From assembly GCF_001724605.1 (NCBI RefSeq), contig NZ_MEEX01000021.1:18501-82500 (forward strand): DNA of 64,000 nt, in the 5' to 3' direction. The notes below the pieces were generated by a model. It was given only the letters and a program-made list of their open reading frames with translations. It did no database searches and was not told where the DNA came from. A program made the translations under genes and the position numbers. This document shows, in pieces, positions 6,768-17,155 of this stretch (within the stretch, counting starts at the first letter, position 1; each line of letters opens with the position of its first letter). This stretch comes from Phenylobacterium sp. SCN 70-31. Its GTDB lineage: Bacteria; Pseudomonadota; Alphaproteobacteria; Caulobacterales; Caulobacteraceae.

Positions 6768-9461
6768 CTAACGGTCCTTTTCGCGCTCGCCGATAGCCGC
6801 CTGCGCGGCCGCGAGCCGGGCGATCGGCACCCGGTAGGGCGAGCAGCTCACGTAGTCGAGCCCCACGCCCTCGCAGAACTGGATCGAGGCGGGGTCGCCG
6901 CCGTGCTCGCCGCAGATGCCCAGCTTCACGTCGGGCCGCTGCGCCCGGCCCCGTTCGGCGGCGATACGGATCAGATCGCCCACGCCCTCCTGGTCCAGGC
7001 TGACGAAGGGGTCCTTCTCGAAGATGCCCTTCTCGATATAGGCGTTCAGGAACCGGCCGGAGTCGTCACGGCTGATGCCGAAAGTCGTCTGGGTCAGGTC
7101 GTTGGTGCCGAACGAGAAGAACTCGGCGTTCTCGGCCAGGTCGCCGGCCCGCAGCGCCGCGCGCGGCAGTTCGACCATCGTGCCGACCATGTAGGCGATC
7201 TCGCGGCCTTGTTCGGCCATCACCGCCTTGGCGGTCCGGTCGGTGAGCTGGCGCAGGAAACGCATCTCCTCACCCTTGGCCACCAGGGGATGCATGATCT
7301 CGGGGATCGGCGCCGGGCGCCCCTCGGCGGCCACTTCGCAGGCCGCCTCCAGGATCGCGCGCACCTGCATCTCGTAGATCTCGGGGTACGAAACGCCGAG
7401 GCGACAGCCGCGGTGGCCCAGCATGGGGTTCACCTCGTGCATCTCCTGGGCCCGGCGCAGCAGCTTGGCGGCGTCGAGGCCCGTGGCTTCGGCCACCGCC
7501 TGCACATCCTCCTCGGTATGCGGCAGGAACTCGTGCAGCGGCGGATCCAACAGGCGGATCGTGACCGGCAGGCCTTCCATGATCTTGAACAGCTCGACGA
7601 AATCCTGCCGCTGCATCGGCAGGATCTTGGCCAGCGCGGCCTTCCGGCCCGCCACGTCGTCGGCCAGGATCATCTCGCGCACCGCCGCGATCCGCGCCGG
7701 ATCGAAGAACATGTGCTCGGTCCGGCAGAGGCCGATCCCCTCGGCGCCGAACTGGCGGGCCGTCTGGGCGTCGAGCGCCGTCTCGGCGTTGGCGCGGACC
7801 TTCAGCCGGCGCATCTCGTCGGCCCATCCCATCAGGGTGGCGAAATCGCCCGAGAGCTCGGGCTCGATCATCTTCACCGCGCCTTGCAGCACCTCGCCGG
7901 TCGAGCCGTCGATGGTGACGATGTCGTAGGCGCGAATGGTCTTGCCCCGGGCGCGGAACTCGCCGGCGCGGGCGTCGATATGGACCTCGCCCGCACCCGA
8001 GACGCAGGGACGGCCCATGCCGCGGGCCACCACGGCGGCGTGGCTGGTCATGCCGCCGCGGGCCGTCACGATGCCGCGCGCGGCGTCCATCCCACGGATG
8101 TCCTCGGGGCTGGTCTCCTCGCGCACGAGGATGACCGCCTCGCCCGAACCGCCCAGCTTCTCGGCCTCCTCCGCCGTGAACACCACCTTGCCGGTGGCGG
8201 CGCCCGGACTGGCCGGCAGACCCGAGGCGATGACGTCGCGCGGGCTGGCGGGGTCGATCGTCGGGTGCAGGAGCTGGTCCAGGGACGCCGGCTCGACCCG
8301 CATGACCGCTTCCGACTTCGAGATCAGGCCCTCGCTGGCCAGGTCCACCGCCACCTTCAGCGCCGCCTTGGCCGTGCGCTTCCCGTTGCGGGTCTGGAGC
8401 ATGTAGAGCCGGCCCTGCTCGACCGTGAACTCGATGTCCTGCATGTCGCGGTAGTGCTTCTCGAGCGCGCCCACCACGCCCTTGAACTGTGCGAACACCT
8501 CGGGCAGCGCCTCTTCCATCGAGGGATTGACGTCGCCCATCTCCTCGCGCGCCGCCTTGGTCAGCGGCTGGGGCGTGCGGATGCCCGCCACCACGTCCTC
8601 ACCCTGGGCGTTGATCAGGAACTCGCCGTACAGCTTGTTCTCGCCCGTCGAGGGATTGCGGGTGAAGGCGACGCCCGTGGCCGAACCGTCGCCCATGTTG
8701 CCGAACACCATCGACTGGATGTTCACCGCCGTGCCCCAGCTCTCGGGGATGTCGTGCATGCGCCGGTAGAACTTGGCGCGGTCGTTCATCCAGCTCGCGA
8801 ACACGGCGCCGACGGCGCCCCAGAGCTGTTCCTTGGGGTCCTGCGGGAACGGCGCGCCCCGCTCGTCCTCGACGGCGCGCTTGTAGTCGGCGACCACCGC
8901 CTCCCAGTGCTCGGCCGTCAGGCCGGTATCGACATGGATGTCCAGGCGATCCTTGTGGTCGTCCAGGATCTCTTCGAACATGTGGTGATCCAGGTCGAGC
9001 ACCACGGTGGAGTACATCTGGATGAAGCGGCGATAGGAATCGAAGGCGAAGCGGCGGTCGCCCGAGAGCTTCGCAAGGCCTTCCACGGTCTGGTCGTTCA
9101 GGCCCAGGTTCAGGACCGTATCCATCATCCCCGGCATCGAAGCCCGCGCGCCCGAACGGACCGACACCAACAGCGGGTTGGCCGGATCGCCGAAGCGCTT
9201 GCCGGTGATCTCCTCCACCTTGGCCAGGCCGGCCGCCACCTGTTCCTCGAGGTCGCCCGGATAGCTCCGTGCGTTCGCGTAATAGTGGGTGCAGGCTTCG
9301 GTGGTGATGGTGAAGCCCGGCGGCACGGGCAAGCCCAGCGACGACATCTCGGCCAGATTCGCCCCCTTGCCGCCCAGCAGGTCCTTCATCGACGCATCGC
9401 CGTCGGCCGAACCGCCGCCGAAGGCATAGACCCAACGCGTCTTCACCGTCGTATCGGCCAT
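6768..9461 (-). CDS. ppdK: Pyruvate, phosphate dikinase
   Basis: 897 aa, full length for PPDK. It interconverts pyruvate, ATP and phosphate with PEP, AMP and PPi, and can feed gluconeogenesis. Domains in order: N-terminal ATP-grasp (LLGGKGANLAEMSSLGLPVP), central swivelling phosphohistidine domain (ARGGMTSHAAVVARGMG with the catalytic His), and C-terminal PEP/pyruvate TIM barrel (GIGLCRTEHMFF and GICGEHGGDPASI with the catalytic Cys). The next gene upstream, glyS, is on the same strand 55 bases away. It may be expressed with it or from its own promoter. Confidence 0.96.
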   Translation of the reverse strand: MADTTVKTRWVYAFGGGSADGDASMKDLLGGKGANLAEMSSLGLPVPPGFTITTEACTHYYANARSYPGDLEEQVAAGLAKVEEITGKRFGDPANPLLVSVRSGARASMPGMMDTVLNLGLNDQTVEGLAKLSGDRRFAFDSYRRFIQMYSTVVLDLDHHMFEEILDDHKDRLDIHVDTGLTAEHWEAVVADYKRAVEDERGAPFPQDPKEQLWGAVGAVFASWMNDRAKFYRRMHDIPESWGTAVNIQSMVFGNMGDGSATGVAFTRNPSTGENKLYGEFLINAQGEDVVAGIRTPQPLTKAAREEMGDVNPSMEEALPEVFAQFKGVVGALEKHYRDMQDIEFTVEQGRLYMLQTRNGKRTAKAALKVAVDLASEGLISKSEAVMRVEPASLDQLLHPTIDPASPRDVIASGLPASPGAATGKVVFTAEEAEKLGGSGEAVILVREETSPEDIRGMDAARGIVTARGGMTSHAAVVARGMGRPCVSGAGEVHIDARAGEFRARGKTIRAYDIVTIDGSTGEVLQGAVKMIEPELSGDFATLMGWADEMRRLKVRANAETALDAQTARQFGAEGIGLCRTEHMFFDPARIAAVREMILADDVAGRKAALAKILPMQRQDFVELFKIMEGLPVTIRLLDPPLHEFLPHTEEDVQAVAEATGLDAAKLLRRAQEMHEVNPMLGHRGCRLGVSYPEIYEMQVRAILEAACEVAAEGRPAPIPEIMHPLVAKGEEMRFLRQLTDRTAKAVMAEQGREIAYMVGTMVELPRAALRAGDLAENAEFFSFGTNDLTQTTFGISRDDSGRFLNAYIEKGIFEKDPFVSLDQEGVGDLIRIAAERGRAQRPDVKLGICGEHGGDPASIQFCEGVGLDYVSCSPYRVPIARLAAAQAAIGEREKDR

Positions 9462-9516
9462 AACCCTGTCTACCTTCCGATCCTCTCCCGCCCGCAGGCG
9501 GTCTCCCGGGCGGTGT

Positions 9517-11787
9517 CTAGCCCGTAACCTGCGAGAAGTCCGCCACCTGCCCCATCGCGTCGCGCACCCTGGTCAGCAGGCGGAGGCGGTTCTCGCGTTC
9601 CTCCGCTACATCCGAATTCACTAACACCTTGTCGAAGAACGCATCGACAGGCGCACGCAGGCCCGAGAGCGCCCGCATGGCGCCGGCGAAGTCCTCGGCC
9701 TCGAGCGCCGCATCCAGCGCGCCGTCCAGGTCGGACACGGCGGCGATCAGCGCCGTCTCCTCGGGCGCGGACGACCCCATCCGCACCGGCGCGCCGGCCG
9801 GCAGCGCCCCCTTCTTCTCCTCGGCCTTGAGGATGTTCACCGCGCGCTTGTAGCCCGCGAGCAGGTTCGCCCCGTCATCGGTCTTGAGGAACGCATCCAG
9901 GGCGTTCACCCGCGCGACCACCCGCACCAGATCGTCGTCGCCCAGGGCGAAGACCGCGGCCACCAGGTCATGCCGCTGGCCCCGTTCGCGCAGCCAGACC
10001 TCCAGGCGGTCGGCGAAGAAGGCGACGATCTCGGCCGACACCTCTTCGTAGGGCCTGAACTCGAACAGCAGATCGCCGGAGGGCTTCTCGCGCTCCAGAC
10101 GGTCGAAGACGAGATCCACCTCCCGGTCCATCGCCACCACGTGTGGCCGACCGTCCAGAAGCGCCTCGTCGAACTCGCGCAGATAGGTATCGAACTCGCG
10201 GCTCTTGGCGCGGCCGGCGGCGCCCAGGTGGGCCACCAGCTTCGGCGTCGAAACCCAGAGCGCCCGGCCCGGATCGACGTAGCAGCGCAGGGCCCTGTAC
10301 CAGTCGGCCACCGCCGTCCGCAGCGGGATGCGCAGTTCGGAGTTCAGCACGATCCGGATCACGCCCAGGGCCGCTCGCCGCAGAGCGAAGGGATCGCGCG
10401 AACCGGTCGGCTTTTCCCCGATCGCGAAGAACGCGGTCAGCGTGTCCAGCTTGTCGGCCAGGGAGACGGCCATGGTGACGGGCCGGTCCGGGACCTCGTC
10501 GTTCGCGCCGGCGGGCTTGTAGTGGTCGCGGATCGCCTCGGCGACCAGCGGCGAAAGCCCTTCGGCCGCCGCGTAGTAGCCGCCCATGACGCCCTGAAGC
10601 TCGGGGAACTCGCCCACCACCCCGCTGACGAGATCGGCCTTGGCCAGCCGCGCGGCCTGCACCGCCTTGGCCTGATCGGCGCCGACGCGCGACGCCAGCG
10701 CCCCGGCCATCATCTCCAGCCGCTCGACGCGCTCGTACATGGCGCCCAGCTTGGCGTGGAAGGTGACGCCGCGCAGCTTCTCCAGCCGGTCCTCGAGACG
10801 AACCTTCCGGTCCTCGCTCCAGAAGAACCGCGCGTCCGACAGTCGCGCTGACAACACCTTGGCGTTGCCCTTGGCGATCGTCGCCCCGCCGTCGGTGGCG
10901 TCGATGTTGGCCACGGTGATGAAGTGGGGCGCGAGCTTGCCCGTCCGCGGGTCGCGCACGGCGAAGTAGCGCTGGTGAACCCGCATGGAGGTGCGGATCA
11001 CCTCGGGCGGCAGGTCCAGGAACGCCGGGTCCATGTCGCCCAGCACCGGGACCGGCCATTCCACCAGCCCCGATACCTCGTCCAGCAGGCCGGCGTCCTC
11101 GACCAGTTCCAGGTTCCGCGCGAAGCACAGGGTCTTGGCCGCGTCCAGGATGCGCGCCTTGCGCTCCTCCGGGTCGAGCACGACGAAACGCTTCTCCAGC
11201 TTCTCGGCGTATTCGTCGAAGGTCCGGGCCTTGAAGGCCTGGCCCGAGCCCATGAACCGGTGGCCGACCGTGGTGTCTCCGCTGGGGATTCCGTCGATCT
11301 GGAACGGCACGACCTCGCCGTCGAAGACGCACAGGATCCGCCGCAGCGGCCGCACCCAGCGCAGCTTGCTGACGCCCGAGACCATCGACTTCGGCCACGG
11401 GAAATCCCGGACGACCGCCTCGACCATCTCGGCCACGATCTGCGGCGTCGGACGCCCGTGGCGATGCAGGGTGGCGAACCAGACGCCGTCCTTCTCGACC
11501 AGGTCGGACTTCTGGAGGCTGTTCTTGCGGAGGAAGCCCTCCAGCGCCTGGTCCGGGGCGCTGGTGCGCGGGCCCTTGATCTCCTCGTGACGGTCCTTCT
11601 GCGCCTCGGGCAGGCCCTCGGCCACCAAGGTCAGGCGGCGGGAGCCGGCAAAGGTCTTGAGCGCCTCGGGCAGCAGACCCTCGGCCAGCAGGCGCTCGCG
11701 CACCATGCGCTCCAGATCGCGCGCGGCCTGCGCCTGCATGCGCGCGGGAATCTCTTCCGAGAGGAGTTCGAGCAAAAGCTGGGGCAT
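9517..11787 (-). CDS. glyS: Glycyl-tRNA synthetase beta subunit
   Basis: 756 aa beta subunit of the bacterial alpha2beta2 glycyl-tRNA synthetase. The start MPQLLLELLSEEIPARMQ and the core VGHRFMGSG and VHQRYFAV segments are typical, and the C-terminal part (from about residue 560) is the DALR-like anticodon-binding region. It works with GlyQ, encoded just upstream on the same strand. The 161-bp gap between the two genes is filled by a palindromic repeat element, which is unusual because the pair is often nearly contiguous. Confidence 0.95.
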   Translation of the reverse strand: MPQLLLELLSEEIPARMQAQAARDLERMVRERLLAEGLLPEALKTFAGSRRLTLVAEGLPEAQKDRHEEIKGPRTSAPDQALEGFLRKNSLQKSDLVEKDGVWFATLHRHGRPTPQIVAEMVEAVVRDFPWPKSMVSGVSKLRWVRPLRRILCVFDGEVVPFQIDGIPSGDTTVGHRFMGSGQAFKARTFDEYAEKLEKRFVVLDPEERKARILDAAKTLCFARNLELVEDAGLLDEVSGLVEWPVPVLGDMDPAFLDLPPEVIRTSMRVHQRYFAVRDPRTGKLAPHFITVANIDATDGGATIAKGNAKVLSARLSDARFFWSEDRKVRLEDRLEKLRGVTFHAKLGAMYERVERLEMMAGALASRVGADQAKAVQAARLAKADLVSGVVGEFPELQGVMGGYYAAAEGLSPLVAEAIRDHYKPAGANDEVPDRPVTMAVSLADKLDTLTAFFAIGEKPTGSRDPFALRRAALGVIRIVLNSELRIPLRTAVADWYRALRCYVDPGRALWVSTPKLVAHLGAAGRAKSREFDTYLREFDEALLDGRPHVVAMDREVDLVFDRLEREKPSGDLLFEFRPYEEVSAEIVAFFADRLEVWLRERGQRHDLVAAVFALGDDDLVRVVARVNALDAFLKTDDGANLLAGYKRAVNILKAEEKKGALPAGAPVRMGSSAPEETALIAAVSDLDGALDAALEAEDFAGAMRALSGLRAPVDAFFDKVLVNSDVAEERENRLRLLTRVRDAMGQVADFSQVTG

Positions 11788-11797
11788 GACGATCTAG

Positions 11798-11925
11798 CTC
11801 CTCCCCCGCATGCGGGGAAGGTGGCGGCGGAGCCGACGGAGGGGGCGCTGCGGCGCACAAGGCGGAAGGGCCAACGCCCCCTCCACCACTTCGTGGTCCC
11901 CCTCGCCCGCTCGCACGGGGGAGGA
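11798..11925. repeat. Caulobacter-type palindromic intergenic repeat between glyQ and glyS
   Basis: Quasi-palindrome of about 128 bp. The left end reads CTCCTCCCCCGCATGCGGGG and the right end, reverse-complemented, reads TCCTCCCCCGTGCGAGCGGG. Inside, GGAGGGGGCG and CGCCCCCTCC face each other. Such modules are scattered between genes in Caulobacteraceae. It would form a large RNA hairpin within the glyQS transcript. A shorter related copy sits at 39788-39832. Confidence 0.7.
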
Positions 11926-11948
11926 CCTGAATGTCGTCGTCGCAGCCA

Positions 11949-12833
11949 TCACGCGTTCCCGCCCTGGCTCTCGACCCAGGCTTCCGCGCACATTTTGCAG
12001 AGGTCGCGGATGCGGCCGATGTAGCTCTGGCGCTCGGCCACGGCGATGGCGCCGCGGGCGTCCATGATATTGAACAGGTGGCTGGCCTTCAGGACGTGGT
12101 CGTAGGCGGGCAGCGCCAGCGGCTGAGCCTGGCGGCCCCGCTGGGCGAGGATGCGAGGCACCTCGCGCTCCATGTCCTCGAACTGGCGCTTGCAGGTGGC
12201 GACGTCGGCCGCCTCCAGTTCGAACGCCGAGAACTGCTGCTCGTTGGCCAGGTAGATGTCGCCGTAGGTGAACTCGTCGTTGAAGGCGAGATCGTACACG
12301 TTCTCCTTGTCCTGAAGGTACAGGGAGAGCCGTTCGAGACCGATGGTGAGTTCGCCCGCGACCGGAAACACATCCAGGCCGCCCACCTGCTGGAAGTAGG
12401 TGTACTGGGTGATCTCCATGCCGTCGCACCAGACCTCCCAGCCCAGGCCCCAGGCGCCGACGGTGGGATTCTCCCAGTCGTCCTCGACGAAACGGATGTC
12501 GTGGACCCGGGGATCGATGCCGATGGCTTCGAGACAGCCCAGGTAGAGCTCCTGGAGATCCTCGGGATTCGGCTTCAGGATGACCTGATACTGGTGGTGC
12601 TGGTGCAGCCGGTTGGGATTTTCGCCATAGCGACCGTCGGCCGGCCGCCGGGACGGCTGAACGTAGGCCACCTTCCACGGCTTCGGGCCCAGGGTCCGCA
12701 GGACGGTCATGGGCGAGAGCGTGCCGGCCCCCACCTCGACGTCGTAGGGCTGCAGGATCGCGCAGCCCTGACGGCTCCAATAGTCGTGCAACTTCAGGAT
12801 CAGGCCCTGAAACGAAAGCGGCTTGTCGGGCAT
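11949..12833 (-). CDS. glyQ: Glycyl-tRNA synthetase alpha subunit
   Basis: 294 aa catalytic subunit that activates glycine. Strongly conserved segments are present: [20 protein letters not shown] at the start, [39 protein letters not shown] and [13 protein letters not shown]. The length is normal. It is the first gene of glyQS; glyS follows after the repeat element. Confidence 0.96.
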   Translation of the reverse strand: MPDKPLSFQGLILKLHDYWSRQGCAILQPYDVEVGAGTLSPMTVLRTLGPKPWKVAYVQPSRRPADGRYGENPNRLHQHHQYQVILKPNPEDLQELYLGCLEAIGIDPRVHDIRFVEDDWENPTVGAWGLGWEVWCDGMEITQYTYFQQVGGLDVFPVAGELTIGLERLSLYLQDKENVYDLAFNDEFTYGDIYLANEQQFSAFELEAADVATCKRQFEDMEREVPRILAQRGRQAQPLALPAYDHVLKASHLFNIMDARGAIAVAERQSYIGRIRDLCKMCAEAWVESQGGNA

Positions 12834-12881
12834 AGGGCCAGGGAGTCTTCGAGAGGGGCTTCGGCGTGAATTCGCAGGCGC

Positions 12882-12911
12882 AAAAGTCGGCGGACCATAG
12901 GGCCCGCCGAC
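12882..12911 (-). terminator. Intrinsic terminator upstream of glyQ
   Basis: Stem GTCGGCGG / CCGCCGAC, 10-base loop, followed on the minus strand by TTTT. It lies about 40 bases after the stop of the 12953-13330 gene and separates that transcript from glyQ. Confidence 0.65.
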
Positions 12912-12952
12912 CTTGGCTTCAACCCGTGTGAACGGCTCCTCGTTCGGGGCCG

Positions 12953-13330
12953 TCAGTTGCCCCGGGCGGCCGTCTTGCGTCCTGTCTGCGACAGGGGCTG
13001 GCCGTACTTGGCGCGGTTCTCGGCCGTATCCGGCACCGGACCGTTGGAGACGGTCGTGGTGGTGACCTGCGCCCCCTGGTCATAGGTGGTGGTCGAGGCG
13101 GACACCGGCGCGGTGACGTCGGTGTCGGTCGCCGCAGGCGCCGGCGTGTTCGCGGCGGGCGCATCCGGGGCCGGCGGATTCACCGAGGTGTCGGCCGCCG
13201 TCGTGCGATCGGGGCCGGCCTGGGGCGGCGAGTGAGTCTGGGTCTGGACCTGGGCCGGGACCTGGGCCTGGGCGGCGCCGGCCACGAGGGCGGCCCCAGC
13301 CGCAGCGGTCAGCAGATGCGAGAGCTTCAT
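12953..13330 (-). CDS. Secreted low-complexity protein, function unknown
   Basis: 125 aa with a signal peptide ([23 protein letters not shown]) and a mature part rich in Pro, Ala, Thr and Gln, so probably disordered in the periplasm. The only ordered-looking segment is the C-terminal [20 protein letters not shown] followed by a basic end. I do not recognise a function. A terminator follows the gene. Confidence 0.7.
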   Translation of the reverse strand: MKLSHLLTAAAGAALVAGAAQAQVPAQVQTQTHSPPQAGPDRTTAADTSVNPPAPDAPAANTPAPAATDTDVTAPVSASTTTYDQGAQVTTTTVSNGPVPDTAENRAKYGQPLSQTGRKTAARGN

Positions 13331-13444
13331 GATCAGAACTCCTGGTTGCGCGGGATGTGCGCCCCCGTCCCGAGTGTGCTCACGCTGTACGGTCCTGGCC
13401 CGGTTTGGTTCCCGCCCCGGGCCAGAAAGCCGCCGCTCCGAAGC

Positions 13445-13999
13445 TCAGCTCGCGGGGGCGGCCGGCGCCTCGGCGTCGCCCTCGCCGGCGACGAGGACAC
13501 GATCCACCACATGCAGCAGGCCGCTGCCGGTGTGGAGGTCGGCCTGGACGATGGTCGCGCCGTCCACCTTCAGCTTGCCGCCCTCGTCGCTGCCGTCGAG
13601 GAGGATGGTGTCGCCGGCGCCCGAAGGAATCGGCCCCTTCGCGCCTTTGATCTTCGACGAGTCGATCGGCGCGTTGACGACGTGGTGCAGCACGAACCGC
13701 TGCATCGCGGCCTTGTCCGACTTGAGCTGAGCCAGCTTGTCGGCCGGCATGGCGGCGAAGGCGGAGTCCGTCGGGGCGAACACCGTAAGGTTCTTGTTGG
13801 TCTTCAGCAGGCCGGTGAGATTGGTGGCGTCGATCCCACCCACGAAGGTGTTGAAACGGCCCGAAAGCTTCAGCGTGTCCACAAGATCGCCTTGGACGGC
13901 GATGGGACCGGCGGCGGGGGCGGCGTCCTGGGCCTGGGCGACCAGCGGGGCGGCTGAAAGGGCGGCCACAGCGGCGGCGGCAAGCAGGAAACGGGTCAT
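13445..13999 (-). CDS. Fasciclin (FAS1) domain secreted protein
   Basis: 184 aa with a signal peptide (MTRFLLAAAAVAALSAAPLVAQAQ) and one FAS1 domain. Hallmarks are DTLKLSGRFNTFVGGI, LTVFAPTDSAFAAMP (first conserved box), VLHHVVNAPID and the C-terminal GLLHVVDRVLV (second box). FAS1 proteins are extracytoplasmic adhesion or matrix proteins; the partner here is unknown. It is monocistronic and divergent from glnK. Confidence 0.9.
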   Translation of the reverse strand: MTRFLLAAAAVAALSAAPLVAQAQDAAPAAGPIAVQGDLVDTLKLSGRFNTFVGGIDATNLTGLLKTNKNLTVFAPTDSAFAAMPADKLAQLKSDKAAMQRFVLHHVVNAPIDSSKIKGAKGPIPSGAGDTILLDGSDEGGKLKVDGATIVQADLHTGSGLLHVVDRVLVAGEGDAEAPAAPAS

Positions 14000-14721
<722 letters not shown>

Positions 14722-14741
14722 GGCATCGGGACAAGGGGATT

Positions 14742-16151
14742 ATGAACATGAAAGTCTTTGGAATTCAGCGGCTGACGGGGATCCTCCTCGCGGCCGCGAT
14801 GCTGGGGGCGCCGCTAGCGTCGCCGGTGCTGGCCCAGGAGGCGGCCCCGCCGGCGGTAGAGGCGACGGTGGCCGAAACTACCGTTGTGGAAACCGCGCCC
14901 GAGGCCGCGCCCGCCGCAGCCGCTCCGGCCGAGGAAGAACCGACCCTGGACACCGGGGACACCTCCTGGCTGCTCACCTCCACGGCGCTCGTGCTCGCCA
15001 TGACCATCCCGGGCCTGGCGCTGTTCTACGGCGGCATGGTGCGCGGCAAGAACGTCATCTCGACGGTGGCCCAGTGCTTCGCCATCACGGCCGTCATCAG
15101 CGTCGTCTGGATGGTCGCCGGCTACTCGCTGGCCTTCAGCGAGAACAGCTCCGCGGCGCTCAATCCGTACGTGGGCGGCCTCAGCGCCTTCCTGCTGAAC
15201 GGCATCTCCATGGACGACCTGTCGGGCACCATCCCGCAGTATCTGTTCGTGGTCTTCCAGATGACCTTCGCGGTGATCACGCCCGCCCTGATCGTAGGCG
15301 CCTTCGCCGAGCGGATGAAATTCTCGGCCATCCTGCTCTTCATGGTCCTGTGGTCGCTGATCGTCTACTCGCCGGTCTGCCACTGGGTCTGGGGTGGCGG
15401 CTTCCTGAGCGAAATGGGCGTCCTCGACTTCGCCGGCGGCACGGTGGTTCACATCAACGCCGGTATCGCGGGCCTCGTCTGCGCCCTGGTCCTGGGCAAG
15501 CGCAAGGGCTTCGGCGCCGAGAACATGGCGCCGCACAACCTGGTGCTGACCATGATCGGCGCCAGCCTGCTGTGGGTGGGCTGGTTCGGCTTCAACGCCG
15601 GCTCGGCCGTGGGCGCCAACGGCCTGGCGGCCGTGGCCATGCTGAACACCCAGGTGGCCACCGCGGGTGCGACCGTCGCCTGGATGATCATCGAATGGGT
15701 CGAGCGTAAGAAGCCCGGCATGCTGGGCCTCGCGTCCGGCGCCGTGGCCGGCCTGGTCGCGATTACGCCGGCCGCCGGCTTCGTGACGCCGCAAGGCGCG
15801 CTGATCATCGGCCTCGTCGGCGGCGGCGCCGCCTATGCCGGCGCGGTGTGGCTGAAGAAGGCGCTCAAGTACGACGACAGCCTGGACGTCTTCGGGGTCC
15901 ACGGCATCGCCGGCATCGCGGGCGCTCTGCTGACCGGCGTGCTCGCCAGCTCGGCCGTCGCCGGCGAAGCCGCCGAGGGTGCGAGCATCGTGACCCAGTT
16001 CGTGGGCATCCTGGGCACGATCGTCTGGTGTGCGATCGCCACCTTCGCGATCCTGATGATCTGCAAGTTCACGGTCGGCCTGCGGGTCAGCGAGGACGAA
16101 GAGGTCGAAGGCCTCGATCTCTCGCAACACGGCGAGTCCCTGCACCACTAA
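14742..16151 (+). CDS. amtB: Ammonium transporter AmtB
   Basis: 469 aa. A signal-like N-terminus and an Ala/Glu-rich stretch (to about residue 70) precede 11 membrane helices. Conserved features are ALFYGGMVRGKNVIS, the pore His in GGTVVHINAGIAGLV and the second in VFGVHGIAGIAGAL. The C-terminal tail (EEVEGLDLSQHGES) is the GlnK contact region. It forms an operon with glnK and is closed by a strong terminator at 16212. Confidence 0.96.
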   Translation: MNMKVFGIQRLTGILLAAAMLGAPLASPVLAQEAAPPAVEATVAETTVVETAPEAAPAAAAPAEEEPTLDTGDTSWLLTSTALVLAMTIPGLALFYGGMVRGKNVISTVAQCFAITAVISVVWMVAGYSLAFSENSSAALNPYVGGLSAFLLNGISMDDLSGTIPQYLFVVFQMTFAVITPALIVGAFAERMKFSAILLFMVLWSLIVYSPVCHWVWGGGFLSEMGVLDFAGGTVVHINAGIAGLVCALVLGKRKGFGAENMAPHNLVLTMIGASLLWVGWFGFNAGSAVGANGLAAVAMLNTQVATAGATVAWMIIEWVERKKPGMLGLASGAVAGLVAITPAAGFVTPQGALIIGLVGGGAAYAGAVWLKKALKYDDSLDVFGVHGIAGIAGALLTGVLASSAVAGEAAEGASIVTQFVGILGTIVWCAIATFAILMICKFTVGLRVSEDEEVEGLDLSQHGESLHH

Positions 16152-16211
16152 GGGCTCGGGGGAGAGGGCGTCCGGTCCGGCCTGGTCAGGACGGACGCCA
16201 TCTGGGTGGAG

Positions 16212-16240
16212 ACGGGGGTCCTTCGGGGCCCCCGTTTTCT
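16212..16240 (+). terminator. Intrinsic terminator of glnK-amtB
   Basis: Perfect 10-bp stem (one T-G pair) ACGGGGGTCC / GGGCCCCCGT with a TTCG tetraloop and a following TTTTCTTT. It lies 60 bases after the amtB stop. Confidence 0.9.
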
Positions 16241-16278
16241 TTGGCCGATCGTCGGACCCGCGCGTCGGGCCGCGAGCC

Positions 16279-17154
16279 TCAGTCCCAGGGACCGCCGAGG
16301 CGGCAGCGACGGACCCACCAGCGGGGCGCCAGGGCCTCGATCCGCCCGGCCAGGGTCCCGGCCTCGATGTCGTCGGCGCAGAGCGCGAAACAGGTCCCGC
16401 CAGACCCCGACACCCGGGCCAGCAGCGTCTCGGGCTCCGCGCGCAGCATGTCCAGGACCGTTCCGACCTCGGGGGCGACGTCGATGGCCGCCGCCTCCAG
16501 GTCGTTGCGTTGCAGGGCGAGCCAGGCCGCCATCTCCTGCGGCGACTCGAAGGCGTCGGGCATGGACGGCGGCGCCACGGCGCCGAAGTCGCCACGGGCG
16601 TCCAGGCGTCGATAGACGGCGGGGGTCGAGACGGGAATCCCCGGATTGACCAGCACCGCGTCGAGGGCCGGAAATCCCGGCGCGGGCGACAACCGGTCTC
16701 CGCGCCCTTCGGCCACGACCGGACGCGCCCAGAGGCAGGCCGGTCCGTCGGACCCGATGCGCGCGGCCACCCGTTCCAGCCGCGCATCGTCGATCTGAGG
16801 GGCGAACACATCCCGGATCAGGCGCAGCACGGCCGCAGCGTCACTGGATCCGCCGCCCAGGCCGCTGGCCACAGGCAGCGCCTTCTCCAGCGACATGGCC
16901 AGTTCGGCCATCGGCCGGCCCAGCTCCTCCACGAAGGCCCGGACCGCCGTCCAGATCAGATTGTCCCGCTCGGGCCCCAGCGCGCGCGCGAACGGGCCGG
17001 ACACCATCAGGCTCCCCTCTCCCAGCTCGATCGCCACCTGGTCGCCCACGTCGGCGAACGCCATCAGGCTGCTCAGGGGATGGAAGCCGTCCGCGCCCGG
17101 AGGGCCGACGTGGAGGAACAGGTTGACCTTGGCGGGCGCCAGCCGCGCGGGCAC
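16279..17154 (-). CDS. ispE: 4-diphosphocytidyl-2-C-methyl-D-erythritol kinase
   Basis: 291 aa GHMP-family kinase of the MEP isoprenoid pathway, using ATP to phosphorylate CDP-methylerythritol. Visible motifs are LAPAKVNLFLHVGPPGADGF with the substrate Lys, the ATP loop PVASGLGGGSSDAAA and the third motif RVSGSGGTCFALC. Length is normal. It lies directly downstream of the TPR lipoprotein gene on the same strand, 1 base apart, so the two are likely co-transcribed. Confidence 0.95.
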   Translation of the reverse strand: MPARLAPAKVNLFLHVGPPGADGFHPLSSLMAFADVGDQVAIELGEGSLMVSGPFARALGPERDNLIWTAVRAFVEELGRPMAELAMSLEKALPVASGLGGGSSDAAAVLRLIRDVFAPQIDDARLERVAARIGSDGPACLWARPVVAEGRGDRLSPAPGFPALDAVLVNPGIPVSTPAVYRRLDARGDFGAVAPPSMPDAFESPQEMAAWLALQRNDLEAAAIDVAPEVGTVLDMLRAEPETLLARVSGSGGTCFALCADDIEAGTLAGRIEALAPRWWVRRCRLGGPWD

Positions 17155-17155
17155 C

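Noticed and set aside
6672-9527. 951 aa plus-strand ORF opposite ppdK
   Set aside because: Composition is His/Arg/Gly-rich antisense of a GC-rich gene; ppdK on the minus strand has full family motifs.
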